Part shown: one piece after another, positions 16,279 to 24,975 of the stretch
Numbering within the stretch: the stretch's first letter is position 1
Layout: every line of letters starts with the position of its first letter
From: Subtercola boreus
Lineage (GTDB): Bacteria; Actinomycetota; Actinomycetes; Actinomycetales; Microbacteriaceae
Assembly: GCF_003399625.1 (NCBI RefSeq)
Contig: NZ_NBXA01000001.1
Coordinates: 174,535 to 238,534, forward strand
Direction of reading: 5' to 3'
Length of the DNA stretch: 64,000 nucleotides
Made by a program: the position numbers and the translations under genes
The notes under the pieces: model-generated
Databases searched by the model: none
What the model saw: the letters and a program-made list of their open reading frames with translations, nothing else
What the model was told of the DNA's origin: nothing

Positions 16279-19200
16279 TCACAGGATCCCTGTCACGGTG
16301 AAGTCGGCGCTGGTCACCGTCAGCGCGCTGGGCGTCGCGGGAACGGTCGCGATGAAGTTGTAGGTGCCGCTCGTTCCGACACCGATGAGCGATGTGGTGA
16401 TGGTGATCCCGGTGAAAGTGGCCGATCCCGTGGCATCCGTCGTGACGGCGACAGGGCTTGTCTGGGTGCCGTTCAGGAACAGCCGACCGCCGAGGGAGGT
16501 GTTCTTGCCGATCACCAGACTGACGGTGCTCGTGGCGACGACCGGGTTGAGGTAGACATCGCGCACGGTCACCTTCACGGTGGGGGAGAAGGGCTGGCCG
16601 GCAGTGATGGCCGTGGGCGGCGCCGAGAAGACGAGGTTGTTGGCGGCGCCCGGTGTGATCGTCTCTGCCTGCGTGGCCGAGGTGAGTCCGGAGAACGACA
16701 CGGTGATCGTCGGCGTGCCCGCCTTCGTGTCGCCGGCGAAGAAGGTGGCGGTGCTCGCATTCGCCGCAATCGTGACCGAAATCGTCCCCGTACCCGAGGC
16801 GTTCGCCAGGGCGAAGATCGCCGTGCCCGTGGAGTTCGACGCGAGCGTCAGGGCCGTGGCCGTCGCGGCGATCACCGGGTTGCCGAACGCATCCTGGCGC
16901 TGCACGGTGATCGCGCCGCTGTTGGTCGTCGCCGAGGCCACCGCCGAGAAGGCGGCGGAGGTGAACGCGAGCTTGGCGGCGGCCGCGGGAGTGATGGTCT
17001 CCCCCTGCGTAGCGGCCGTGAGCGTTCCCTGGGTGGCGGTGATCGTCGGCGTGCCGGCCCTGTTGTCGCCGTAGTAGAACGTCGCAGTGCTCGAGGTCGC
17101 GGCGAACGCGACGGCAGAACCTCCGGCGGCGCTCGTGGGGGCGAAGATCGCCGTGCCGGTGGAGCTCGAGGCCAGGTTCAGCGTCGTGGTCGACGGCACC
17201 GGTGCCGGATTGCCGAACTGGTCCTGGCGCTGCACCGTGATCGCCGGGCTGTTCGTGGTGGCCGATGCGATGGCCGAGAAGGCCGCCGTGAGGAAGATGA
17301 GCCTGGTCGCGGAGGCGGCCGTGATGGTCTCGGTCTGAGTGGCCGCGGTGAGACCGGTGGCAGCGGCGGTGATGATCGGCGTGCCGGACTTCGCGTCGGC
17401 GTAGAAGAACGTGGCGGTGTCGGCGAGGGCCGGTATCGTCACGGTCGCCGTGGCGGTGGCCCCGGAGGTCGGAGCGAAGTACGTCGTGCCGCTGGAGTTC
17501 GACGTGAGGGTCAGCGATGTCGCGGTGCCCGAGGCCACGGCGTTGCCGAAGGTGTCCTGGCGCTGCACAGTGATCGCGCCGCTGTTCGTGCTCGCCGAAG
17601 CGCTGGCGGTGAACGGGGCCGAGGTGAAGCCGAGCCTCGACGCCGCGAGGGCAGCGATCGTCTCGGTCTGCGTGGCCGAGCTGAGCCCCGCAAGGCTGGC
17701 CGTGATGGTCGGTGTGCCGGCGCGGGTGTCGCCGTAGTAGAAGGTCGCCGTGCTCGATCCGGTGGCGAAGGCGACGGCAGATCCGGCTGCCCCGCTCGTG
17801 GGGGCGAAGATCGCGGTACCGGTGGAGCTCGAGGCGAGCGTCAGTGTCGTGGTCGAGGCGACGGCCGCCGGGTTGCCGAAGGTGTCCTGGCGCTGCACGG
17901 TGATCGCGCTGCCGGTCGTGGTGGCGGAGGCCGCCTGGCTGCTGGCCGTCGAGGTGAAGACGAGCTTCGAGGCCGCTGCAGCTGTGACGGTCTGCACCTG
18001 GCTCGCCGAGGTCAGCCCCGAGAGCGTCGCGGTGACGGTGGGCGTGCCGGCTCGCGTGTCGCCGTAGTAGAAGGTCGCGGTGCTCGCCCCGGCGGCGAAG
18101 CTGACGGGGGTGGATGCTGCACCGCTGGTCGGCGCGAACACCGCAGTGCCGGTCGAGCCCGACGCCAGACCGAGGGTGGTGACGGAGGCGACGGCGGAGG
18201 CGTTGCCGAACGCATCCTGCCGCTGCACGGTGATCGCGCTGCCGGTCGTGGTGGCCGAGGCCGTCTGGCTTCCGGCGGTCGTGGTGAAGACGAGCTTGGT
18301 CGCGGGCGCGGCCGTGATGGTCTCGATCTGCGTTGCTGAGGCGAGCCCGGCCACGGCGGCCGTGATGGTGGGAGTGCCCGCCCGGGTGTCGCCGTAGTAG
18401 AAGGTCACTGTGCTCGATCCGGCGGCGAAGCTGACGGCCGTGGATGCCGCACCACTCGTCGGTGCGAAGACGGCGGTGCCGGTCGAGGTCGAGGCCAGCC
18501 CGAGCGTGGTGACCGAGCCGAAGGGCGCCGGGTTGCCGAACGCATCCTGCCGCTGCACGGTGATCGCGCTGCCGTTCGTGCTCGCCGAGGCGATCTGGCT
18601 GCTCGGAGCGGAGGTGATGACCAGAGCGGACGCCGCCGCCGCCGTGACGGTCTCGGCCTGGGTTGCGGCGGTGAGCCCGGTGATCGTGGCCGTCAGGGTG
18701 GGATTGCCCGCTCGGGTGTCACCGTAGTAGAGGGTCGTCGTGCTCGCGCCGGCGGCGAAGGTGACCGGTGCTCCCGCGCTGCCGAAGGTCGGCGCGAAGA
18801 TCGCGGTGCCGGTCGAGGTCGAGGCCAGCCCGAGTGTGGTGGCTGAGGTGAATGGCACCGGGTTGCCGAACGCATCCTGGCGCTGCACTGTGATGGCGGA
18901 GCCATTGGTCGTCGCCGATGCGGCTGACGTGAGTGGGGCCGAGGTGAACACCAGCTTCGTGGCGACCGCCGCGGTGATCGTCTCGATCTGGGTCGCCGAG
19001 GTGAGCCCGGCGAGTGCGGCGGTGATCGTCGGAGAGCCGGCGACGGTGTCGCCGTAGTAGAAGGTGGCGGAGCTGGAGCCGGCGGCGAACGTGACGGTTC
19101 CGGATGCCGAACCGCTCGTCGGGGCGAACACCGCTGTGCCCGTCGTGCTGGAAGTGAGCCCGAGAACCGTGGCGGAGGCGAATGCCACCGGGTTGCCGAA

Positions 19201-20439
19201 GGCATCCTGCTGCTGCACGGTGATCGCGCTGCTGTTCGTGGTCGCCGACGCGACGGCGCTGCTGCCGGCCGAGGTGAAGACGAGTTTCGACGCAGCGGCC
19301 GGGGTGACGGTCTCGCCCTGCGTCGCCGAGGTGAGCCCGGCGAGCGCGGCGGTGATCGTCGGTGTGCCCACCCGGGTGTCGCCGTAGTAGAAGGTGGCGC
19401 TGCTCGATCCGGCGGCGAGGCTGACGGTCGTGGATGCCGCACCGCTCGTCGGCGCGAACACTGCGGTGCCCGCCGAATTCGAGGACAGGGTCAGGGTGGT
19501 CGCGCCGGCCACGGGCGCCGGGTTGCCGAGGGCGTCCTGGCGTTGCACGGTGACGGCGCCGCCGTTCGTCGTGGCCGAGGCGACGGCGGAGCGGGTCGCC
19601 GAAGTGAAGACGAGTCTCGTGGCCGCGGCCGGTGTGATGGTGAAGGCTGAGCTCGTCGCTGCTGTCAGGCCGGTGCTCGACGAGACGAGGGTGTAGCCGA
19701 CGCCGGACCTGTCGATCGACAGCGTCGAGAAGGTCGCCACACCGCTGGCATTCGTGGTCGCGGTGAGTGTTCCCGAGAGCGTGCCGCTCGACGGGTTCGT
19801 ACCGATCGCGATCGTCACCGGCACACCGGCGGTCGGCACAGCCGTGCCCGAGATGCTCTGCAGGGCGACGGTCACGGCGGGGGCGATGGTCGTTCCGGCC
19901 ACCGTGGTGCCCGGTTGGATGCCGTAGGCCAGCTTCGTCGCAACGAGGATCGTGACCGGGCCGCTCGCGGCGCCAGGCGCGCTCCAGGTTCGGAAGACCG
20001 CCGTGACGGTGTACGTGTAGCTCCCGTCGGGAACGCCCGGGTCGGTGCAGGATGTCGCGGAGAGCAGGCTCGTGGCCGAACTGCCGCACGCCGCCGTCGT
20101 CGTTCCGCCGGAGGTGCGGGTGACGTAGTACCCCGTCGGCACGGTTGCGCCCGTCGAAGCGCTCCAGCCCACACTCACGGTTGCGGTACCGGCGGTGGAC
20201 GACGCGGTGACGGCGGTCGGCGGGTTCAGTGTTCCCGTCGTCGCCGACCCGTTCCCTGTACCGGTCGCCCGCCAGAACGCCTCAGCGGTGACGCCCGCCA
20301 CGAGGCCGCCGACGACCAGCAGGAGCAGCACGAGCATCCCGCTCAGCCACGACTGCGGCCGTGCATGCATGCCGAACGGCAGGCGCACCCACGATGATCT
20401 GTGGGTGCGCCTGCCGTGTCGGGATGTTGCGGCGCTCAT
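16279..20439 (-). CDS. Giant secreted repeat protein (adhesin-like)
   Basis: A 1386-residue protein with a signal peptide (hydrophobic stretch about 35-52, cleavage near AEA-FW). After cleavage comes FWRATGTGNGSATTGT, like the mature start of the small protein at 20518-21009. A fibronectin type III-like domain spans about 73-165, then a divergent Ig-like unit to 270. Nine tandem repeats of about 110 residues follow to about 1263, each with the pattern ITVQRQDxFGNP, FAPTSG, ATFYYGD and TPTITA. A different last Ig-like unit ends in VTGIL with no anchor. ATG at 20437-20439 is one start; ATG at 20368-20370 would avoid a hairpin at 20378-20415. I infer a surface or matrix fibre/adhesin; the ligand is unknown. 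Confidence 0.82.
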   Translation of the reverse strand: MSAATSRHGRRTHRSSWVRLPFGMHARPQSWLSGMLVLLLLVVGGLVAGVTAEAFWRATGTGNGSATTGTLNPPTAVTASSTAGTATVSVGWSASTGATVPTGYYVTRTSGGTTTAACGSSATSLLSATSCTDPGVPDGSYTYTVTAVFRTWSAPGAASGPVTILVATKLAYGIQPGTTVAGTTIAPAVTVALQSISGTAVPTAGVPVTIAIGTNPSSGTLSGTLTATTNASGVATFSTLSIDRSGVGYTLVSSSTGLTAATSSAFTITPAAATRLVFTSATRSAVASATTNGGAVTVQRQDALGNPAPVAGATTLTLSSNSAGTAVFAPTSGAASTTVSLAAGSSSATFYYGDTRVGTPTITAALAGLTSATQGETVTPAAASKLVFTSAGSSAVASATTNSSAITVQQQDAFGNPVAFASATVLGLTSSTTGTAVFAPTSGSASGTVTFAAGSSSATFYYGDTVAGSPTITAALAGLTSATQIETITAAVATKLVFTSAPLTSAASATTNGSAITVQRQDAFGNPVPFTSATTLGLASTSTGTAIFAPTFGSAGAPVTFAAGASTTTLYYGDTRAGNPTLTATITGLTAATQAETVTAAAASALVITSAPSSQIASASTNGSAITVQRQDAFGNPAPFGSVTTLGLASTSTGTAVFAPTSGAASTAVSFAAGSSTVTFYYGDTRAGTPTITAAVAGLASATQIETITAAPATKLVFTTTAGSQTASATTTGSAITVQRQDAFGNASAVASVTTLGLASGSTGTAVFAPTSGAASTPVSFAAGASTATFYYGDTRAGTPTVTATLSGLTSASQVQTVTAAAASKLVFTSTASSQAASATTTGSAITVQRQDTFGNPAAVASTTTLTLASSSTGTAIFAPTSGAAGSAVAFATGSSTATFYYGDTRAGTPTITASLAGLSSATQTETIAALAASRLGFTSAPFTASASASTNSGAITVQRQDTFGNAVASGTATSLTLTSNSSGTTYFAPTSGATATATVTIPALADTATFFYADAKSGTPIITAAATGLTAATQTETITAASATRLIFLTAAFSAIASATTNSPAITVQRQDQFGNPAPVPSTTTLNLASSSTGTAIFAPTSAAGGSAVAFAATSSTATFYYGDNRAGTPTITATQGTLTAATQGETITPAAAAKLAFTSAAFSAVASATTNSGAITVQRQDAFGNPVIAATATALTLASNSTGTAIFALANASGTGTISVTIAANASTATFFAGDTKAGTPTITVSFSGLTSATQAETITPGAANNLVFSAPPTAITAGQPFSPTVKVTVRDVYLNPVVATSTVSLVIGKNTSLGGRLFLNGTQTSPVAVTTDATGSATFTGITITTSLIGVGTSGTYNFIATVPATPSALTVTSADFTVTGIL
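16650..19626. repeat. Nine tandem ~330-bp coding repeats
   Basis: The period is close to 330 bp (one unit about 324). Each unit ends, read on the + strand, with a CGCCGTAGTAGA-type block and carries a CTGGCGCTGCAC-type block. The units encode the Ig-like repeats of the giant surface protein. Similarity at DNA level is high enough that copy number could change by recombination. Confidence 0.85.
20378..20415. terminator. Perfect 15-bp hairpin between small and giant surface-protein genes
   Basis: GGCAGGCGCACCCAC (20378-20392) and GTGGGTGCGCCTGCC (20401-20415) pair perfectly around an 8-nt loop. It lies about 100 bp past the stop of the small gene and within or just before the start of the giant gene. 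Partial termination here would yield more of the small protein. Confidence 0.7.
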
Positions 20440-20517
20440 GGTTCAGCTGGCCGTTCGACCTGTTTCGAGAAGGGCGGGACACCCGGTTCTGCGGCCCGGG
20501 TATCGCGCGTCGGTCGG

Positions 20518-21009
20518 CTAGCTGGCGACGTAGTGCAGTGGCACGACCGCGAGCTTGCAGGAGTCCTGGTTGGTGCCGAGGTTGTTCATGCTGACCACCA
20601 CGGTGCCGGTGACGGCTGCGCCGGGGGCGATGTCGCCGGTCGGCACCGTGATGGTCCCGATCGTGTAGTCGGCGGCGGTGCAGGCGGGGTTCCCGCCGGT
20701 CGTCACCGAGAACGCGGTGGCGTCGGTGTTGGCGATGGTGACCGCCACGGCGTTCAGGCGCTGGTTGCCTGTTCCGGGGTTGGTGACGGTGAAGGAGACC
20801 GTCTCCGGTGCTCCCCCCGGCGTGATGGGGCCACCGGCGGTCGTGGTCTGCGCAACGGCGAACGCGACGCTCGTGCCGGTCGTGGTGGTCCCGTTCCCGA
20901 CACCGGTGGAGGTCCAGTAGGCGAAGGCGGCGCTGCCCCCACCGAGCACCAGCACTGCGGCGGTGACGATCGCGACGATGCGCTTCTTCTTGTTGACGTG
21001 CTTGGACAT
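20518..21009 (-). CDS. Small secreted TasA/camelysin-like surface protein
   Basis: A 163-residue protein. A basic start (KHVNKKKR) and a hydrophobic core to about residue 30 end in SAAFA, with cleavage before YWTSTGVGNGTTTTGT. This AFAYWTSTG pattern is characteristic of TasA/camelysin-type proteins processed by a SipW-like signal peptidase; no such peptidase is in the window. The mature part is a predicted beta-sandwich of about 130 residues with one Cys pair (PACTAADY, QDSCKL). It is first in a three-gene leftward cluster and probably the most expressed, given the hairpin after it. ATG at 21007-21009 is preceded by GGGGAA. I infer a fibre or matrix subunit. Confidence 0.78.
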   Translation of the reverse strand: MSKHVNKKKRIVAIVTAAVLVLGGGSAAFAYWTSTGVGNGTTTTGTSVAFAVAQTTTAGGPITPGGAPETVSFTVTNPGTGNQRLNAVAVTIANTDATAFSVTTGGNPACTAADYTIGTITVPTGDIAPGAAVTGTVVVSMNNLGTNQDSCKLAVVPLHYVAS

Positions 21010-21177
21010 GGGTTCCCCAACCGATCGATGTCGACAAAACACCGACAGCCGATGTTCCGGAGTATCAAACCATTCGAGGGGGTATCGATTTGGCCTTCCT
21101 CACCCCAATGGTGTATTGGGCCTGCGGGCTGCTCTCCCGGAAACACACCGGCAACAACGCCGGGTTAGGCTCTCAGC

Positions 21178-22911
21178 ATGGTTGACCTGTTCGCCGGTTA
21201 TGGCGCCACACTCCTGCCCCGCAAGCCGATCAAGGGTGCGCACGCCTACGACGAGATGTTCCCGGAGCCCGACTCGTCGTCACCGGTTCAGGCCCGCGCG
21301 GCCTACAAGGACATCTACACGGCGCTCGCCCGGATGACCCAGGAGGAGTTGCGGGGCCGTACCGATGCGCTCGCGAGTTCGTACCTCGCCCAGGGTGTGA
21401 CGTTCGACTTCGCCGGCGAGGAGCGCCCGTTCCCGCTCGATGCGGTTCCGCGCGTCATAGAGCAAAAGGAATGGATCGGCGTCGAGGCCGGCATCAAGCA
21501 GCGCGTCCGTGCGCTCGAAGCCTTTCTCGCCGACATCTACGGCGCCCAGAACGCTGTGCGCGACGGCGTCATCCCGGCGGGGCTGGTGAGCTCATCGAGC
21601 CATTTCCACCGCGAGGCCGCGGGTATTGTGAGCGCGAACGGTGTGCGCATCCAGGTCTCGGGCATCGACCTGATCCGCGACGAGAAGGGTGCCTGGCGCG
21701 TTCTCGAAGACAACGTGCGCGTGCCGTCCGGTGTGAGCTACGTCATCTCGAACCGCCGGGTGATGGCCCAGACCCTGCCGGAACTGTTCGTCTCGATGCG
21801 GGTGCGACCTGTCGGCGACTACCCCAACAAGCTGCTCCAGGCCCTCCGGGCATCCGCTCCCGAAGGCGTCGAAGACCCGAACGTGGTCGTTCTCACACCG
21901 GGTGTCTACAACTCGGCGTACTTCGAGCACACCCTGCTCGCCCGTCTGATGGGCATCGAGCTCGTCGAGGGCCGTGACCTGTTCTGCTCCGGCGGACGGG
22001 TCTGGATGCGCACGACGGCAGGGCCGACGCGCGTCGACGTGATCTACCGGCGCGTCGACGACGAGTTCCTCGACCCGTTGCAGTTCCGCGCGGACTCGAT
22101 GCTGGGCTCCCCGGGCATCCTGCTCGCCGCCCGGCTCGGCAACGTCACCATCGCGAATGCAGTCGGAAACGGCGTGGCCGACGACAAGCTCGTCTACACC
22201 TACCTGCCCGACCTGATCAGGTACTACCTCTCGGAGGACCCCCTGCTGCCGAACGTCGACACCTGGCGGCTCGAAGACCCGGGAGCGCTCGAAGAGGTGC
22301 TCGACAGGCTCGACGAGCTCGTCGTGAAGCCCGTCGATGGCTCGGGTGGCAAGGGGCTGGTCGTCGGGCCCGCGGCTTCGAAGAAGGAGCTCGACGCTCT
22401 TCGGAGACGCCTGATCAAGGATCCGCGCGGATGGATCGCGCAGCCGGTCATCCAGCTCTCGACGATTCCGACGCTGGTCGAAGACGGCATGCGTCCGCGG
22501 CACGCCGATCTCCGCCCGTTCGCTGTCAACGACGGGAAGGACGTCTGGGTGCTGCCCGGCGGCCTCACCCGCGTAGCGCTGCCCGAGGGCGAGCTCGTGG
22601 TGAACTCGTCGCAGGGCGGCGGATCGAAGGACACCTGGGTGGTCGGCTTCGCGGGCGGATTCTCGCCGATCGACGGCACTGCACCGGTCGCGCAGAACAT
22701 CCAGGGGCTGGTGGCCGACCAGGCCGCCAACACCCAGGCCATCCCGATCGTGAAACACACCCCCGACCATTCGCCCTACGACAAGCCGCGCTCGCATCAC
22801 GACCAGCAGGAGCAGCAGCAGCAGGTGCGCCTCGGCGCCCCCCTCCGCCTGCCTCTCCCGGGGGTCGATCAGGCTCAGGATGCCCGTACCGAGCGTGAGG
22901 GTGATCGCTGA
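21178..22911 (+). CDS. Circularly permuted ATP-grasp type 2 protein
   Basis: A 577-residue protein of the CP_ATPgrasp_2 (DUF404/DUF407) family. Landmarks are SSSSHFHREAAGI near residue 138, EDNVRVPSGVSYVISNR near 176, VVKPVDGSGGKGLVVGP near 382 and VVNSSQGGGSKDTWV near 473. It probably ligates an amino acid or peptide using ATP, but the substrate of this family is not established. It overlaps the alpha-E gene by one base, and a transglutaminase gene follows, a widely conserved trio. TAGGCT lies 6 nt before the ATG and there is no ribosome site, so the mRNA is probably leaderless. Confidence 0.9.
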   Translation: MVDLFAGYGATLLPRKPIKGAHAYDEMFPEPDSSSPVQARAAYKDIYTALARMTQEELRGRTDALASSYLAQGVTFDFAGEERPFPLDAVPRVIEQKEWIGVEAGIKQRVRALEAFLADIYGAQNAVRDGVIPAGLVSSSSHFHREAAGIVSANGVRIQVSGIDLIRDEKGAWRVLEDNVRVPSGVSYVISNRRVMAQTLPELFVSMRVRPVGDYPNKLLQALRASAPEGVEDPNVVVLTPGVYNSAYFEHTLLARLMGIELVEGRDLFCSGGRVWMRTTAGPTRVDVIYRRVDDEFLDPLQFRADSMLGSPGILLAARLGNVTIANAVGNGVADDKLVYTYLPDLIRYYLSEDPLLPNVDTWRLEDPGALEEVLDRLDELVVKPVDGSGGKGLVVGPAASKKELDALRRRLIKDPRGWIAQPVIQLSTIPTLVEDGMRPRHADLRPFAVNDGKDVWVLPGGLTRVALPEGELVVNSSQGGGSKDTWVVGFAGGFSPIDGTAPVAQNIQGLVADQAANTQAIPIVKHTPDHSPYDKPRSHHDQQEQQQQVRLGAPLRLPLPGVDQAQDARTEREGDR

Positions 22912-23843
22912 TGCTGAGCCGCATTGCTGAGAGCCTGTTCTGGATCGGGCGCTACATCGAACGAAGCGACGGCACCGCGCGCATCCTGGATGTGCACCTG
23001 CAGTTGCTGCTCGAAGACCCGTGGATCGAGGAGAACCTCGCCTGCCGGTCGCTTTTGGCCGTGATGGGTGCCGACATCCCGCCGGACGACCACGAGCTGA
23101 CCCGCGCCGACGTGCTGGACATCCTCGCCGTCGACCGCACCCAGCCCGCATCGATCGCCTACTCGCTCGGTGCCGCCCGCGAGAACGCCCGCCGCGCCCG
23201 CGAGATCGTCTCGACCGAACTCTGGGAGTGTCTCAACACGACGCGCGCGCGCATGCCGCGCCGCATCGCCGTCGAGAAGACGCACGAGTTCTTCGCGTGG
23301 GTCAGGGAGCGCTCGGCGCTGGCCGTCGGCATCCAGGAGTCCGCGGCATCCAGAGACGAGGCGTGGCACTTCTTCACGCTCGGCCGCTCGCTCGAACGCG
23401 CCGACATGACGGCCAGGCTGCTCGCGACCCGGTCGCTGACCGAGGCGTCGGGGCCGTCATGGACGACGATCCTCCGCTCGTGCGGAGCATACGAGTCGTA
23501 CCTCCGCACGTACCGCGGGGTGCCGTCGGCGCGGAACGCCGCCGAGTTCCTGCTGCTCGACCGGCTCTTCCCGCGCTCGATCCTCTACTCGGTGTCACGC
23601 GCCGAGCAGAGCCTTCGCGACATCGAACCGCGGAACACCCGCCTCGCGGTCACCGACCAGGCGCAGCGCCTGCTCGGCCAGATCCGCAGCCAACTGGAGT
23701 ACCGACCGATCATGGACATCCTGCACGACCTCCCGCACCAGATGGACCTCGTGCAGGAGGCGACCAGCGAGGCATCCGAGGCCATCCGCCAGCGGTACTT
23801 CCCAACGAACGCCGCACCGAGCTGGGTGGGAGAGAACGTATGA
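22911..23843 (+). CDS. Alpha-E domain-containing protein
   Basis: A 310-residue, mainly helical protein of the alpha-E (DUF403) family. The opening MLSRIAESLFWIGRYIERSD is the family signature, and TLGRSLERADMTARLL near 160 is a second conserved patch. It has no known catalytic residues; in genomes it is nearly always next to the permuted ATP-grasp protein and may act as its partner. It starts in the ATP-grasp stop codon and overlaps the transglutaminase start (ATGA), so the three are translationally coupled. Confidence 0.92.
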   Translation: MLSRIAESLFWIGRYIERSDGTARILDVHLQLLLEDPWIEENLACRSLLAVMGADIPPDDHELTRADVLDILAVDRTQPASIAYSLGAARENARRAREIVSTELWECLNTTRARMPRRIAVEKTHEFFAWVRERSALAVGIQESAASRDEAWHFFTLGRSLERADMTARLLATRSLTEASGPSWTTILRSCGAYESYLRTYRGVPSARNAAEFLLLDRLFPRSILYSVSRAEQSLRDIEPRNTRLAVTDQAQRLLGQIRSQLEYRPIMDILHDLPHQMDLVQEATSEASEAIRQRYFPTNAAPSWVGENV

Positions 23844-24685
23844 ACCGCCTCCGGATCAAGCACGTCACCGGCTACCGCTACGAAGGCGAGGTGGGTGCGT
23901 CGTACAACGAGGCGCGGATGCTTCCGGTGTCGTCCGATGGACAGTTCGTGCTGTTCTCCCAGCTCGACATCTCGCCGCTGTCGTCGAATCACACCTACCT
24001 CGACTACTGGGGTACCCGGGTGTCGTCGTTCGAGGTGCTGACGCCGCACAAGGAGCTCTCCCTCACGGCGAACTCGCTGATCGAGGTGCGGCCCCGCGTG
24101 CATCCACCGCACCAGCTCAGCTGGGAGGCGTTGCATGAGGCCGCGGCGCGGGTGACATCGACCATCGAACAGGTGAAGCAGACCAAGCTCACCGACCCGC
24201 CGGCAGAGGTCGCTGCGCTGGCCCGCACCATTGCCGCATCGCATGACAACGTCTGCGACGCAGCTCTTGCCATCTGTGCCGAGATCGGCAATCAGGTCGA
24301 ATACATGACCGGAGTGACGGGCGTGCATACGAACGCGCGGGAGGCCTGGGTCGAGAAGAAGGGTGTCTGCCAGGACATCACGCACATCGCCCTCGGGGCG
24401 CTCCGATCGGTGGGGATCCCGGCGCGGTACGTCTCCGGGTACCTGCACCCTCGTCCCTCTGCGGGGGTCGGGGAGACGGTGACGGGGGAGTCGCACGCCT
24501 GGGTCGAATGGTTCTGCGGCGACTGGCGGGGCTTCGACCCGACGAACTTGATCGACATCGGCGACCGGCACGTGACCGTCGGGCGCGGGCGCGACTACAA
24601 CGACGTGGCGCCGCTTCGCGGGGTGTACGCCGGCCCGTTCGGCTCGCGCCTCTTCGTGAAGGTGGAGATCACGCGCGAGGCCTGA
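23840..24685 (+). CDS. Transglutaminase-family protein
   Basis: A 281-residue cysteine protease-fold protein. An N-terminal beta domain (residues 1-100, starting RLRIKHVTGYRYEGEVGASY) precedes a transglutaminase-like core. Catalytic residues are visible: Cys in KKGVCQDITH near 178, His in GESHAWVEW near 221 and Asp in GFDPTN near 236. It may hydrolyse or exchange amide bonds made by the ATP-grasp protein. The ATG at 23840-23842 overlaps the alpha-E stop. The gene is followed by a long C-rich tract and palindrome C, which probably end the transcript. Confidence 0.92.
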   Translation: MNRLRIKHVTGYRYEGEVGASYNEARMLPVSSDGQFVLFSQLDISPLSSNHTYLDYWGTRVSSFEVLTPHKELSLTANSLIEVRPRVHPPHQLSWEALHEAAARVTSTIEQVKQTKLTDPPAEVAALARTIAASHDNVCDAALAICAEIGNQVEYMTGVTGVHTNAREAWVEKKGVCQDITHIALGALRSVGIPARYVSGYLHPRPSAGVGETVTGESHAWVEWFCGDWRGFDPTNLIDIGDRHVTVGRGRDYNDVAPLRGVYAGPFGSRLFVKVEITREA

Positions 24686-24717
24686 GCCGGGTTCACGCGC
24701 GAGGCCTGAGCCGGGTG

Positions 24718-24876
24718 GGCCCCTCCCCTCCCTCCCCCCGCGGCCCCTCGCCCCCTCCCCCCTCGCCCCCCTCCCTCTCCCCCTGCGCCCCCGCCCCTGC
24801 GGCCCGCGTAAAAGAGGATGGCGCGGGCAGACACGTTCCTGGGTGCGCCACCGCGGCTCCCATCCTCTTTTGCGCG
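24718..24876. terminator. C-rich tract followed by palindrome C
   Basis: Positions 24718-24800 are strongly C-rich and G-poor on the + strand. They are followed by CGCGTAAAAGAGGATGG (24805-24821) and CCATCCTCTTTTGCGCG (24860-24876), 17-bp arms with one mismatch and a 38-nt loop. The element fills most of the 290-bp space between the transglutaminase and the hydrolase gene; nothing else is seen there apart from the short region just before 24976. Confidence 0.65.
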
Positions 24877-24975
24877 GGGCGCAGGGCGCCGGGCGCCGGG
24901 CGCGGGCGCCGGAACCCGGGGGACCCGCCGGACGGCGGAGCCCGCGGGCGGGCGAGGAGCGGGCACAATGGGACT

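Noticed and set aside
16650..19626. Regularly spaced repeats that might be taken for a CRISPR-like array
   Set aside because: The period of 330 bp is coding, with no short identical repeat/unique spacer pattern and no cas genes.
16364..19696. A ladder of ~105-codon open frames on the + strand, spaced 330 bp, opposite the giant surface gene
   Set aside because: They are antisense echoes of the coding repeats in a GC-rich sequence. They lack ribosome sites and signal sequences, and the minus-strand reading has a signal peptide and clear Ig-like repeats.
23021..23839. Upstream in-frame extension of the transglutaminase gene
   Set aside because: It overlaps the alpha-E gene almost fully and is Arg/Pro-rich; the ATG at 23840 is coupled to the alpha-E stop and begins at the family's normal N-terminus.
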